NCBI GenBank assembly: GCA_011634665.1
Contig: WAEK01000012.1
Location: forward strand, 1,221,001 to 1,285,000
DNA: 64,000 bases
Reading direction: 5' to 3'
Source of the DNA: Mortierella sp. BCC40632
Lineage: Eukaryota > Mortierellomycota > Mortierellomycetes > Mortierellales > Mortierellaceae
Program-made: the position numbers and the translations under genes
Notes under the pieces: generated by a model
Told to the model about the DNA's origin: nothing
Seen by the model: only the letters and a program-made list of their open reading frames with translations
The model's database searches: none
Part shown: in pieces, positions 36,623 to 49,275 of the stretch
How positions within the stretch are numbered: the first letter of the stretch is position 1
Layout of the letters: the number at the start of each line of letters is the position of its first letter

Positions 36623-39071
36623 GGAGGAGGGGAGGGAGGGAGGGCTGTGATTGAGCCAAGACCAAAGAGTTGATGTGAATATGAGAATGGCGTGGCCTCA
36701 GGCACCAGAGCTTTGGATTGGCATCCGATTGGGCGAGCTTGTGTTCGTGTGAAAGCAAGAAGCACCGGGACCCCTTCCGTCCCTCCCCGCCACTTATTTT
36801 TTCTCATGAAAACCACCAAACCGCATTCGAATCCGTATCCATCCACGGACTGATGCTGTCTCTGCTGTCTCTCTCCCTCTTCTTTAATTTCGCCTCCGCC
36901 TAGAAAGTGTGTAAAAATGAGTAACACGAGAAGATAAGAAAAAGTCCATTTTGTCATCTTTGCTCCAACTGCGCAAGGAATCCAAAGGTCCACCACTGCC
37001 CTTGGGCAACAGCCAGTGGAAAGACTTTGAGGATTGGCGCAGGCACAGAAAAAATAATAGTGACAGAGAGAATGGCATGAAAGTATCCGATCAGGGCTTG
37101 CTGTATACAATAGTGTACTTGAAAACTTAATAGAGTTGATTCATGTAGGGAGTAGGACTGAAAATAGAGAAGAGTCAGAAGAGAGAGAGAGAGAGAAGGA
37201 AGGTAACCAGGTAGGCCAGAAAATCAGTGACCTATTACAGCCGGGCCGTATTTCCGTGGTCGCAATGTTGTTTCTTCTGGGACTAACCCTGTTTCTCTCT
37301 CTCTCTCTATCTTTCTCTCTCCCTCTCTCTCTTTCTTTGATCGATCTAATATGCTTGGCGCTCAGTCATTTGAGAAGAGCATTATAACGCAAGAGTGCTC
37401 CATGTGGTTTTCTCGATCGACAAAGTATGAATGACGAACTGGAAAAGCTAGGTCTTGTCATGCAGAAGGGAGACCAGGGGAAGAGGAATGCCTTTGTTGC
37501 CTTCGCTCGCTTCCGATTTGTCTTTATTTTTTCCCAGGAAGGCCGAGTCCAAACCAACCAGTTAGTGCTCCTTGAGGCTGCACCCCTTTGAGAGTGTCCG
37601 GCAGACTAAAACTCTGACCATTTTGTAAGATTCCCACCCTTCTCGCTGTCGCGCAAACCGCCTCGTGTGTAACACCACCAGACCCTCGACCTCCTCTTTT
37701 TGGACGACGCACCCTCTTCTCTCTCTATCTGAGGGATAGGATCCCTCTTGTTTTTTTTTTCCTTCGATCGAGAGACGCGCAAACAGTTATGTAACTCCTG
37801 TCTAGGAAAATAGCAACCTGCTGTGGGGTAGACTCATAGATGATGGCATCTCTAACTAGCAGGGGAGAGAGGGTTCATTCAAACCTCGCAGTAGTAGCGG
37901 CTACTTTCTCTCTCGCCATTCACCCACTCTCCGCCCAAAGTCCTCCGCTACTATTTGCACGCGGATCGACTTTATCTCTCGATGTCCTTATCCCATCTTG
38001 GCCTGCTCCTCTGCTCCTACTGATGCTTAATTGACCCTCCGCTCCCGAGCATTGTCAGACGACTCAACGATTTCTCTGAGCGAGAATGTGATCTTGGAAC
38101 AAAAAAGGGGAAGTATAGAAAAAAGGCCGCTCGGCATTTTGGGAGTGCGAGCAGGCGAAAGGGAGAGAGAAGTGAGAGGGAAGTGAGAGGTCTTTGGAGA
38201 GCAGACTCAGGCCAACAAAGGCGAGAGTGAGAGAAAGAGCAGATGGACAGGGCCATGCGATTGGGCACGACCAGAAATGTCTCTCTCTCTCCCTCCCCTC
38301 GATTTCAGACTCCTCACTGACCTGTCGCCTGCTGTTCCGCTATCCCATTTGTTGTCCCTGCTGACCCACTCCTCCTTTCGTCTTTCCTTTCTCTGTCGTC
38401 TCTCTTGTCTGCGGCCTTGCGACCGGCTAAAATGGGTCAAGCTGGCCGTTGGGGGTTGGCCATGTATGTACATTCAAGTCAGAAGTGCATGCATCTGGAT
38501 GATGACATCCTTCTCCGCCCTCCTAACCTCTCGTACACAACTCGACAAAAAGACCCCTCCGAGGGCTCTCATTCGTCCAGCCATGGCCCGAGGAGGACTG
38601 AGGTCTGTCGCTTGGCCTGCTTCAATCCTTACTGGCCGAACGGAACCCCCTCCGAGCCAAAGGGAAACATGAAGGCATAGCATGGACCAGAAACGCCTTA
38701 GAGATCGGATACCAACAAAAGCTTTACCCAAAGGTACCCTGCAGACTCGTTGCAGAGCACACATGGAGTTCCTGGGAACATAGCCTCTGACAGAAGACTA
38801 TATAAACTGCCCCCACTCCCACTGCCCTGCCTGGCTGGTTGGTCGTCTCCATATCCTCGAAGCCCACATACCCCTCACCCTTCTTTTCCTCTTTCCTCCT
38901 CTTGACCGCTCGCAAAGTGCTTGCGTCGTCGCTCTCATCTTTTTTTCACTCACCTCTTCTTCTACTTGAGGACATCCTACTCTCATTTCTGAAAGTGCTT
39001 GTTCCATCTCCCTTACCTGGTTCCTTCACACAACATACTCTCCAGCCCACTCGACTCCTGCTCTAGCCGCC
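36080..39071. other. Intergenic region between tandem transporters
   Basis: No gene seen. It contains GA/CT tracts (about 36590-36640, 37175-37200 and 37293-37335) and a C/T-rich leader before the second transporter (38820-39070). TATATAA-like sequence occurs at about 38798-38804, some 270 nt before the start codon. Confidence 0.5.
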
Positions 39072-39257
39072 ATGGAGAAGATTGAGGTCAACGAAAAGTA
39101 CGATGTCGCCGACATGGTCGACGGCATCGACAATGTTCACCTTGATGAGGACGACAACTCGCCCATTGAAGAAGTCCGTGTCACTGTATCAAGTATGTCT
39201 ACATGAGCCCTGCTCTCTTTGCATCCTAGTCTCCCACTTTAGCGACAATGGCTTCGA

Positions 39258-39300
<43 letters not shown>

Positions 39301-41433
39301 GCACTTTATCGCAATACCTGACCCTTTTTGCAACTCCTGCTTTGAATCAATCCTTTAGACAAGGATGACCCAACGGTTCCATGCAATACCTTCCGCATGT
39401 GGTTCCTTGGTTTGATGTTCACAGCTGTTGTCTCGTTCGTCAACCAGTTCTTTTACCTTCGTCAGACCCAGATCTCGATCGGTTACTCGGTCGTTGCCCT
39501 GCTCTCACTGCCCCTCGGCCACTTGATGGCCCGAATCCTACCCACACGTGAATTCACCATTATGGGCTTTCAATTCAGTCTCAACCCTGGCCCCTTCTCA
39601 CTCAAGGAGCATATCCTTATCGGTACCATGACCGCCGCCAACACCAGCACTGCTTATGCTGTCGATATTGTTATTCTTCAGAATGTCTTTTACCATGATG
39701 AGAAGCCCTTCATTGCTGGTTTGCTCCTCGTTCTCACGACCCAGATCACAGGTTTCGCCCTGGCGGGTGCCATCCGTCGATTCTTGGTCCGCCCCGCACA
39801 CATGGTCTGGCCCTCAACCTTGGTCACTTCCTCGCTCTTCCGCTCACTCCATGCCTCGGCTGAGACGGAAGAAGATGAAGGTCGTATGTCGAGGATGAAG
39901 TACTTCATGATCGTGACTGCAGGCTCCTTTATCTGGTACTGGTTCCCCGGCATTATCTTCCCCACCATCGGTATGCTCTCCTGGATCTGCTGGATCAACC
40001 CCGACAACATTATCCTTTCCCAGCTCACTGGCTCGAATGGTCTCGGTATCGGTACAATTGCCTTGGACTGGTCCGCTGCTTCGTACTATGTCCAGCCTTT
40101 GGTTACTCCTTGGTTTGCTCAAGTCAACATCTTGGTTGGTTTCATCATGGTTGCCTACATCATGGTTCCCTGGGCATACTACACTAACTTGTGGAACTCC
40201 AAGAACTACCCAATCCTGTCGCCTGCACTTTTCCTCGAGGATGGTACTCCCTATAACATCTCCATGATCTTGACTGACAACGTCTTGGACCAGACAAAGT
40301 ACTTGGAGTACGGCGCTCTCCGTATGGATTCTTTCTTCGCTTTGACCTACGGTGTCGGCTTTGCTGGTTTGATGGCCACCGTCGTCCATGTGATCCTCTA
40401 CCACGGAAAGGAGATGGTCGCCCGCTGGAAGTCGGCTCGTGCTGAGAATGAAGATATTCACTCTCGTTTGATGCGTGCTTATCCTGAGGTCCCCGACTGG
40501 TGGTATGGCATCTTGTTCGTCATCACTGTCGCCCTCAGTTTGGTCACTTGTACTGTCTGGGGATTCATGCCTTGGTGGGCCGTTCTCTTGGCCTTGGCCA
40601 TTGCTATCATCTTTGTGCTCCCAGTCGGTATTGTCCAGGCCGTGACCAACCAGCAGCCTGGTCTGAACATTGTCACAGAGTATGTGATCGGTTACATGCT
40701 CCCTGGTCACGCCATTGCCAATGTTACTTTCAAGACATACGGTTACATTGTCAATGTGCAGGCCCTGACATTCACCTCGGATCTCAAGCTTGGTCACTAC
40801 ATGAAGATTCCTCCTCGTGTCATGTTCATGGCCCAGTTGGTCTCGACCTTTATCAGTGGTCTCATCAATTTGGCAACGGCCATGTGGTTGGTTAACTCTC
40901 GCCCTCACATCTGTACCAAGGAGGGTTACCCTTTCACCTGCCGCTCTACCAACACATTCTACTCAGCCTCTATCATTTGGGGAGCCATCGGTCCTGCACG
41001 CGTCTTTGGTAACAAAGATAATGCTCTTTACTCACCTGTCCAGTGGGGATTCCTTGTTGGTGCTCTCTTGCCAATTCCCTTCTGGCTTGCTGCCAAGCGA
41101 TTCCCCAATGTGACCTGGCTCAAGTATGTCCACTGGCCTGTGCTCTTGGCCGCCACCTCCAACATGCCTCCAGCTCTGCCTTACTTCTACACGAACGGTC
41201 TCTTTATCGGATTTATCTTTGCCTTCCTTTTGAGACGTTACCGTTACGATTGGTGGGCTCGCTACAATTACTTGACCTCGGCTGCTCTCGACAGTGGTGT
41301 GGCCGTGTGTGGTCTAGTCATCTTCTTCTGTATTCAATCCTGGGAGGGCTCCATGCCCTACTGGTGGGGTAATCCTGAAGATGGTGTTTATGACCACTGC
41401 CCACTTGGCGGAGCAAACTTTTATGGCAAGTAA
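39072..41433 (+). CDS. Oligopeptide transporter, OPT family (copy B)
   Basis: Two exons, 39072-39192 and 39359-41433, give 731 residues. The intron interrupts the same Asn codon as in copy A and carries a (CT)n tract (39260-39298). It has the same hallmarks: SPIEEVRVTVS, CNTFRMWFLG, NPGPFSLKEH, KIPPRVMF and YKKRY-like basic loops between membrane segments. It differs from copy A mainly in the first exon, two extracellular loops (about 40220-40320 and 40880-40915) and the C-terminus, regions that could change substrate preference or trafficking (inference). The stretch 40554-40793 is identical in DNA to 35188-35427 of copy A. Confidence 0.93.
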
Positions 41434-42025
41434 AAGAAAAGAACAAAAAAAAATAGGGATATGAATAGAGGAAATGGCTGGCCATTTTCGACTGGTTCTC
41501 TATCTTTCTCCTTATCCCCCCCCCTTCAACGCTCATCGTTGAGAAAAACTTTCAGATTTTTTTTTCCTCCAAATACCCTTGACCCTCACTTTTGTTCCAG
41601 GATCCCATCACCACTTATTTGTATAGTCTTCGAACCCCTATGCCTCTATGACATCTCATATTAGAGCACAACCATCCCATTCTCCATCAACTTTTCTTTT
41701 TTTTTCTTTGTAAAACACATTAATAAATAAAAAAAATCAGAATCCTCATTATACATCTTGTACTCCTGTACTTTTATCCCAGAGATCGTTTTTGCTGAAT
41801 TAGAGTGTAAGATCTGGTCGTCATGCCCCTTTCGCTTTTCTACCTTTTCTTCTTCAACAGCTCGAATCGCATACCAAAACTATCCCTCCAAATTCCTTCA
41901 TCTTTTCGCAAACCTAATATAGACTGGATTCCTTGTGAAATCGAATGATTTTTTTTTTTTTTTTTTTTTTTTTACTGGTCTACTCTACTAAAACTTACAA
42001 TATTCTAAATTATCTCTCTTCTTTT
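41434..42025. other. 3' intergenic region between convergent genes
   Basis: Convergent 3' ends of the transporter copy B (+) and the trehalase (-). T-rich tracts occur (41549-41561, 41697-41705 and T25 at 41949-41973), and AATAAATAAA at about 41721-41731 is a likely poly-A signal for the transporter. No gene seen. Confidence 0.5.
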
Positions 42026-45000
42026 TTATAAGGCCGCAAATTCGGCTACAGTGGCTCCGGCCTCGGATCCATCTTCTTTCTGAGCACCCTCGATTACTAA
42101 TTGCAAAAATCGAGCTTGGATAGGTTGGGGAAGTGCAATATCACTCGTGTTACCCGTCCGGACCATCACAATATGCGCCGTCGCCGGATCATAAGGGGCC
42201 GTAATCTCGACCTTTTCTACTTGAGCAACTTGCTTCAATCCGGTTGGACCATCAGTCGTACCCGCTAGAATTGTAAAGTTCTTGGGAGGGTTGTTGTTAA
42301 AGTTGAGATGGAACCCCCGAATGGTCTGAACCTTGCCCAGGTCGACATGAAGTGACGAAGCTGCCTTGGTGTTGGGTCGCCAATAGGTCGCATTGGATCC
42401 GTCTAGGGCGGCAAGTCCATATTGTCCTGGGAAGATTGGGTTGTTGGTAGTTGCCTTTGGTGGGCATTGGGCTTTGTTGCCTGCCACAAGCGTCCCATTC
42501 AGATCGCTTCGATAGGTTCCTACTCGGAGCGTTCCTCCGACCGAGAGTTGGCTAGGTACGTCGAATCATCGATTGTGAGTGAGTTATTTGCTTTCTCATC
42601 TTTGTTCTTGTTACTGTTTTTTTCTTTTTCTTTTTCGACAAAGGAAAGCACAGGAGAGAAAGAGAGAAAAAAAAAAGACTTACAATTTTTCCACCCCTTG
42701 AGTTTCGGGCACCGATTTGGACACATGCTGTTCGGGTCTTGCCAGATCGATGAACAATTGTCGTTCGTGACCCTGTGACAGTTACATCAAAGACGCTTCC
42801 TTGCCATTTCATTCCTTTGACCGTAAAACCATCTGGAGCCAACTGTGGAGGCAAAGACGGGTCCAAATAGAAACAATCAAGACGTGGGCGGTATCCTGTG
42901 TATCCATGGGTCCAGATCTGTAAAAACCCACCATGTCCAGTCAAGAACGTATAAGCAGTGTTGGTTCCTCCGTTGTCGGCATAAATGTCGACCATCTGCT
43001 CTGAAAACTGAGAAAAGGGTGCTCGGACATAGGGTTCACTACTCTGGAGCATATACGAAAAAGATTCACATCCCTGGGTCGACAACTGCGCCGCTGTGAT
43101 ACTATAGATTGAATAGGTCATGCCAGGTCCGTTGGGACTGTTGGCACCTGCATAAAATGCCATGTCCTCGAATGGGTCCCGTACTTCATATTCAAGTGGG
43201 TAGATTAACAGAACGACATCGGCCTGCTTGACGGGAATGGTTGCATTAAATCCGTCATACTCGAGAACCACATCGCTGGACGGCTCGTAAAGGATCGTAA
43301 TCTTGTCGGCAATATCACTCCAGTTGGCAGGGACCTCATCTGACCGTCCCAAAATAGATGCTGCCTGGATGCTGTGGCGTAAGATGACGGAAAGACCGGC
43401 ATTGGTGAAAGCAGCATTGTCCACAAAGTTGGCATACTCGTCAGGGTCAGTCTATGCAAAACAGACACCATCCAGGTAAAGGTTAGTGTATATGTCCAAA
43501 GATAGGACTAGTGTCAGTTAGATTCCTGCACGGTTACAGAGTCAGTACCTCATTTTTGGTTGTATAAGTGCTACCATGTGATTTGTTTAGAGCGAGTAGA
43601 GGTGGAACAAGATGGTCAGTCTTCACTTCAATTAGCTCTTTGGCCACAGTACCATAGCAGTATCGCAGATTCATCCTCCTTACCCATCGCTGTTCTTAAT
43701 GACGTGGCTAGCCCAAAACTCGGACACTCCCTTCATTATCGGGTAGCCCTTCTCGGCTAACCAAGCCGTGTCATTAGTTGAGACAAAATACTGCCAATGG
43801 GCCAATGCGATATCATTGTTCAAATGGTACTCATAGTCGTAGCACGGCCCAATGCCTATGTTGAATGAAATGATACTGGGGGTTAGGCATAATGTGTCAG
43901 GAAATTGCTCGCATTCAAAATAACAATCTGTCGAACGACCTCCTTTTCCCTCAACACCTTCTCTTGATATACGATACCTGTGCAGTTGCCATATCGAAAG
44001 GCGACCCAAGGATAGAGCAAACCCGATCGGTTGAACTGCTTAGCATTCTCAATGGCGGCGCCAAGGTTCTTGCTTCGGTAATTGTTGATGCTCATTGCAT
44101 AATCTGGGAAGAGCGACAAAAGGCTTGGATACATCCATGTGTCAGCGTCCCAAAAAATACCTCCTGCATAGGAGTCCGAGGTCAAACCCGCGGGTGCGAT
44201 GCTATTGTCCCCTAGACCAGGACCTTCATGTCCATTCCGGACATTGGAAAGGAGTTGAAACAAACTTGATCGAGATGTCAACTGCAATTCGTCATGAATG
44301 GTCCACGTGTTGTCCTTGGACTTGCCCGCGCCATGTACAATCACTTCGCCTCCTTCTTCCCAAATGTCCTCCCATGCTTCCTGATGTTCTGATAAGAGTT
44401 GATCCCAGCCATCATCACGGGCTTTCTTGATTGCCTTGAGGGCGGTCTCTCTTTCTACACCTGGAAAGGCATCCGAGGACGAGATACCAACCATCTTAAG
44501 AACAGAGAGCTTGCCATCGGTTCCAACCATAAAGGAATAGGATTGTGCAGCCGTCGATTGATCTGTACTGAGACCTACACTGGCAGGAACATCAACAGAA
44601 GTGTAATTGTCCTCTCGACCCATGAGCTGCAATGTCGAGATCTCCCAGGCAGTGACATTGTTGACACCAAGTGGCTTCACAGAAGAATAGATCGCATGCT
44701 CTATTTCATTTGGCTCAATCTTTCCAGCATGTTCGTCTTCGACCCGTTGCGCACCGGCGCCATCCAGGACGTCGGTAATGATGACTTGCTGACCTTCAGA
44801 CAGCCCAGAGATGTCTAGACGGATGAGTCCAAGGTTGGGGCGCGAGCGATGGGCCAGGACGGTGTAGTTAAGCTGGATATTGCAATTCTGGCTTGAGTTG
44901 TTGGAGGGATCCGTAGGACTGAAGGGGCACCAGGTGATGTTCGTATGAACAATTCCATCGCGCAACGAAAGGGATTGAGAGTAGGCATTGATCCGATCAG

Positions 45001-45574
45001 GACTGATGCCGACCCGATACGTGACCGAGGCATCCCAGGAGGAGGTGTTGGAAGGAACGACAGTTAAAAACAAGGATGTCCATGTCGGAAGAAGAGAGAT
45101 GACTTGTTCGCCTCCTGTTTGTGCCTAATGAGTTAAAAAAGGAAAGGAGGAGAATTTGTGTTAAGAAAGCGAGAGGAGAGGTTTTTACATACCAAAAAGA
45201 AAAGGGGAGGGTTCTCATACAAAGTTGGTGCCCCGTGTTTCCGGCTGTTCGTCATAAAACCCAGCCAAGATCGAGGCCGTTTGTCTCAATGTGAATAACG
45301 GCCAACCCTGGGTGCCGTTTTCTTTTTCGAAATCGACCGCTGGGTAGACTCTTAGGCCCATGCCTTCAACGGGGAGGCGGGCGCCAATGTATCCGTTCGA
45401 TACATATGGCTCAACCTGAAAGGCCGTATTGTTGAACTCGGTCGTGTGGAGCATCCAGCCTTGACTTGGGTCAGAGGTACTGTGGGCTGGCATTGGTACC
45501 GAGGCGGCCTTGGGCACCTCGGTGGCAAGCCAGCATAAGCCGGCAAAGAGGAGAGAGATATGACCTTTGAACAT
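42026..45574 (-). CDS. ATH1: Secreted acid trehalase, glycoside hydrolase family 65
   Basis: Hydrolyses trehalose to two glucose outside the cell or in the vacuole. Exons: 45574-45221, 45124-43978, 43855-43684, a 22-nt microexon 43570-43549, 43451-42684, and a last exon from about 42551 to 42026. A signal peptide lies at about 1-24 (MFKGHISLLFAGLCWLATEV). The catalytic (alpha/alpha)6 domain has GGIFWDADTW (440-449), GNCTG/GIGPCYDYEY and DPDEYANFVDN, whose Glu570 corresponds to the GH65 general acid. N-glycosylation sequons are frequent. The C-terminus (DGSNATYWRPNT, LHVDLGKVQTIRGFHL) looks like an F5/8-type (discoidin) module. The last junction does not keep frame with canonical sites: exon 5 ends in phase 0 at GTAAGT, whereas the CTAG acceptor at 42552 needs phase 2. 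A weaker donor (GTGGAA, 15 nt upstream) with a later acceptor would keep frame. Otherwise the gene looks intact. Confidence 0.88.
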
Positions 45575-47237
45575 GGATATGATGTGGACGAGGTCAAGAC
45601 ATTCAAGTTAGTAAGTGGGCTTGATCTGCGACTCTTTATATACTCCTCTCCAGCCTTTTCTTTCCTGAGTGCGGGAAAGGATGTGGAGAAGGAAGAGACG
45701 TATGCGAGACATTGCGGTCTGAAAAAAAAAAAAAAAAAAAAAAAGGAAAGGAAAGCACAGACGCAGTGGCTTCTCCTCACTCTAAACGTTGGCCCTCTGC
45801 TGCTCCAGGAGGATGTTAACACGAAGGTCGTCCGCCCTTTTGCCCCTTTATCTCTTTGGTTCCCGGCCCATGTACCTTTGCTGCAGAAGTAGACTGGTCG
45901 TTCAAGCATACCCACAGGCAGTAAGATAAGTAGGGTCGTTGGGGAGGACGAGAGCATTGAGTAATCTTGGTAGGTTCATGACCTGTTGGACGTCCAATAC
46001 CAGTATGAGCCTCTATTTCTGGGTGTATCTCGTCCTAAAAAGTGATGACACTGGGGGTACAGACTCCTCGCCATACCATTTGGGGAGAGTCTAGCGCGAG
46101 CCGGGTATCCGTGGGGAGCAAAAAGAGGCGTTTTTTTTTGTCCGCTTGGTCCTGGAAGAGATGCAGGGCCGATTCATGGACCGCTGGAGATCCCGTCTTG
46201 GAGGAGGAAAGAGTCAACGGGCATTGGCCTAAGATGACGAAGAGTCACTCTCCCCTTTTGACACAATACCTTTGGTTGGGTAGTACCCCCTCCTTCCCCA
46301 ACGTTCCTCATATGCTCGAATCGCGCGATCTTAGACTCACACGGTCCTCAGAGGCATGCGATTGGTATGTGGGGTATTGTCTCAGCACTTTCGATGCAAA
46401 CTGGTAGGACGAGGCCGTTGTGCCCCTAGGATAGGGTGTTCGAGACACAGCGAGAGAAAAGCAGGGCTAGCATGTTCTTGTTCATGTAGGCAAAATGAAG
46501 TATGGGGCTCATTCCACCTGAAGACGGGCTTTTCTCATCATGTCAGCCTCAAATGGATCGGTCCAACATTCGTGAGCAGGACCCTTGAGTGGTGTCCGAC
46601 AGCGCCAAGGCCATTATGGAGAAATGAAGCGTTAGTCCGACAAAAGAATGTCTTGAAAGGAACATGCCCTTGATGACATGGAGATGACATTCTCTTGATT
46701 TGATCATTCCACAGTATTAGCATTCGTCCAATTGCAAGAATTCTACTTGCCTAGAGTTTCAGTGTCGATGAAACTCTCAATAGAGCAAATCAGGTTTTAC
46801 TGAACTCTCTCACTCACACTCACTCTCTCATTCTTTCTCTCACGTAAAGTGCACAGGCCAACGTCAGTAATAAGCTGGCACAGATTATGAACTCTCCTAG
46901 TACGCGAGCCAGTCTTCCTTGGGTGTGTGGTACTCGTTTCCAAATGGGGCTAATTGCACAAAAAAGCGATTTTTAGTTCGATAGGTATTGGTGGCAATGA
47001 TTTGGAAAATCTGATAGAAGACAATGGTCTTTGGCTAAAGTCGTTGCTACACTAAAGTATTTCAGCGGTAGCTTCATTAAGAGCGAGACTGAGAGTAAAG
47101 GCAAAGGGAATGAAGTGATAACCCGAAAGAGACCTCAAATGCTACATAAGCTCCAGCGATAAGGCGAGGACTTTTGGAGGAGAATAGTAGTATATCGTGT
47201 AGTGTCAATTCATGCATTCAAAAAATGGGGTAACGGG
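45575..47237. other. Intergenic region left of the tandem duplication
   Basis: Upstream region of the trehalase, with an A23 tract (45722-45744). No gene seen. From about 46770 to 46950 the sequence is recognisably homologous to 56215-56345, upstream of duplication copy 2, but only at roughly 80 percent by eye. 46950-47237 has no counterpart there. Confidence 0.5.
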
Positions 47238-47979
47238 ATAGCACGGGTAGGAAAGATACGAAAGAGCTGTTTCCTTATGAGAGGACTGATACAGTCGCAT
47301 GGGCACCTTAGTGCCAAAAAGTCCTTTGTAAACCTTGGTTTCTTTCTTTCTTTCCTTCATTCTTTGGAGCCTGACAGATAGATGCACAAAAATGGACTAT
47401 GATATTGCTAGTAGATAATAAAATGGACCACACATCTTACGATCTAGCTACGAAAAAGAAACCCCATTATTGATCTACATTTGCCTATGGTAAGTGGTTG
47501 ACAATCAAAAGTCAGTCTTCTTGAGCCTAAACTAATGGTACCAGATTAAAGTACCGTGACATGTCATGGTGAACAAACAGAATACCCTCAAACGCAAAAA
47601 TGCCATCGAGGTAGAGGTGAGGACTGGTGTAAATATACGACATGTTGTTGACACAACTCTATGTATCCTAACCTCAAGCAAACCATCATTCATATGCTCT
47701 GTTGTTAGGAAGTACTGGGGTATGTTGGTCTATTCAAAGGGAGTGGTTATTCCTCCACTTCACCTTCCATAGAAGTATTTATTCCACAAATAACTTGGTA
47801 GAAGAGTTAGCAATTGGCTTGTCTAGCTTGACAAGGCGATGGTATAAACAAAAGAGAGTGCGGAGGTAATGGGAGGTGGTCGAGTGGAGACACCTGGTCT
47901 ATAGCCAAATGTGATTTTTTTCATCCGTGGAGCGGCCACCATGGTATACGGAACCGAAGTAGAGAAGGGAGAGGGATGT

Positions 47980-48219
47980 TCAAGAACGACTGACGGCATA
48001 GGCAAATGCTGAGACCTTGAATTCTGACTTCTTGGACGCACTTGAGGTAGCTGAGAACCCAGCTCGCTTGTCCTTTTCGCTTGCCATGGTCTTGCTTAAG
48101 CAGTCCGACTTTTCGTCAAGGGTCTTGGTAGGTCCTGGAAGAGAACCATCTTGGGTAGAGGCTGTAGAACCGATCTTGTTCTTGTTGGAAGACAGCTTGG
48201 AAAATTGAAGGATAGCCAT
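47980..48219 (-). CDS. Small AY-x-x-SRS-tail protein 1 (copy 1)
   Basis: A 79-residue single-exon frame, MAILQFSKLSSNKNKIGSTA at the start and KVSAFAYAVSRS at the C-terminus. It is rich in Ser, Lys and Thr, hydrophilic, with no signal peptide and no cysteine pattern. The protein is identical to that of copy 2. The C-terminal signature is shared with two other small frames in the same segment, the main reason to believe it is a gene. Function unknown. The final SRS is not a canonical peroxisomal targeting tripeptide. Confidence 0.6.
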   Translation of the reverse strand: MAILQFSKLSSNKNKIGSTASTQDGSLPGPTKTLDEKSDCLSKTMASEKDKRAGFSATSSASKKSEFKVSAFAYAVSRS

Positions 48220-49275
48220 TGAGGGAAAGACTGGTCTTTGGAAATGTGATATCTGATACTGGGAGTGAGGATAGGTGGGACAGTGAAGAGCAAAGGAGAG
48301 GGATGCGCGTGTGTGTGTATGTCAGGATCAGGAGCGAGATGAGGAGACTCGGAAGCTTGTTGAGTAAGAAGAATGCGTGTGGTTTCAATTATTTTATCGG
48401 ATTTTTCCTATACCCGTCACGGTCTCGACACCCGTCACTTTCAAGGTCTTGATTTCTAATCCTCCCAATTTACAACAACAGCAAAAAAGGGACAGAGGAT
48501 TGTGAAAGGGCTGCAGTGAGCTGCGTGAGTCAAGCAAGGGCGTTTGTTTGTCTTCACGCAACAAAAGATCCCTTGCTTTTTTGTCTCTGGACAAGAAGGG
48601 AGAGGGGTGGCGAATAGGGGTTCAAGGGATCATACTGCGGCTCTCTTCCACATAAAACAACACTCTCAAAGACTACCTGGTAAGGCACACTGAAGAGTAG
48701 AGTAAATTCAGCACCTGAGGGTTAGGCTGACTCGGCGTACAGATTACTGGTGGACTGGCGCCCACTTCTCCGGCTTGCTCTTTATTCGAACCCCGCTCCA
48801 CAATGAAGATCAACCACAATCCTACTAAAACTAGAAGACTCTGCCGCTTTTGATTGCTTGAAACGGAGAAAAAGAAGTTGGAGACCTAGAAACATTGAGT
48901 GGAGGCTATCACACTCTGAACGAGTAGAACCATTTCCCAAATACAACAGTTGTGATTCAGAATGCGGTAGAAAAGCCTTCTCGTCATCCAAACTCGAAAA
49001 AAGAAAGACATACAGGGTTCAATAGAGTGCTTGACTCTGATGAGTGACAAGAAATCCGTAGACCAGGGTGAAATGAGAAATCATAAAAGGTCCTTCTAAA
49101 AGTCACAGTCTTTACAATGGCCAAAATATAGAATACAGAATGAGGGTTCTTTTATTGAAGTAGAGGTATGAATGATATGAAGAGTATTATGTTGTACAGC
49201 CTCAAGAGCCCTTATTCAACTCGTACTCTTGAGAGGAATAGCAGTGTGCTGAATAACAGAGAGGATCGTGGTCTC

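Noticed and set aside
39844..40908. 354-residue minus-strand frame inside OPT copy B (with a similar one in copy A)
   Set aside because: It exists because strong codon bias of the sense gene removes antisense stops; the copy A version is similar only because the sense genes are.
47566..47772. 68-residue plus-strand frame identical in both duplication copies (also at 56686-56892)
   Set aside because: Identity is explained by the near-identical DNA of the copies; no shared signature, promoter or family supports it.
48782..48991. 69-residue minus-strand frame in the duplication (also at 57910-58119)
   Set aside because: It lacks the AY-x-x-SRS tail, start pattern or any motif; conservation between the copies is uninformative.
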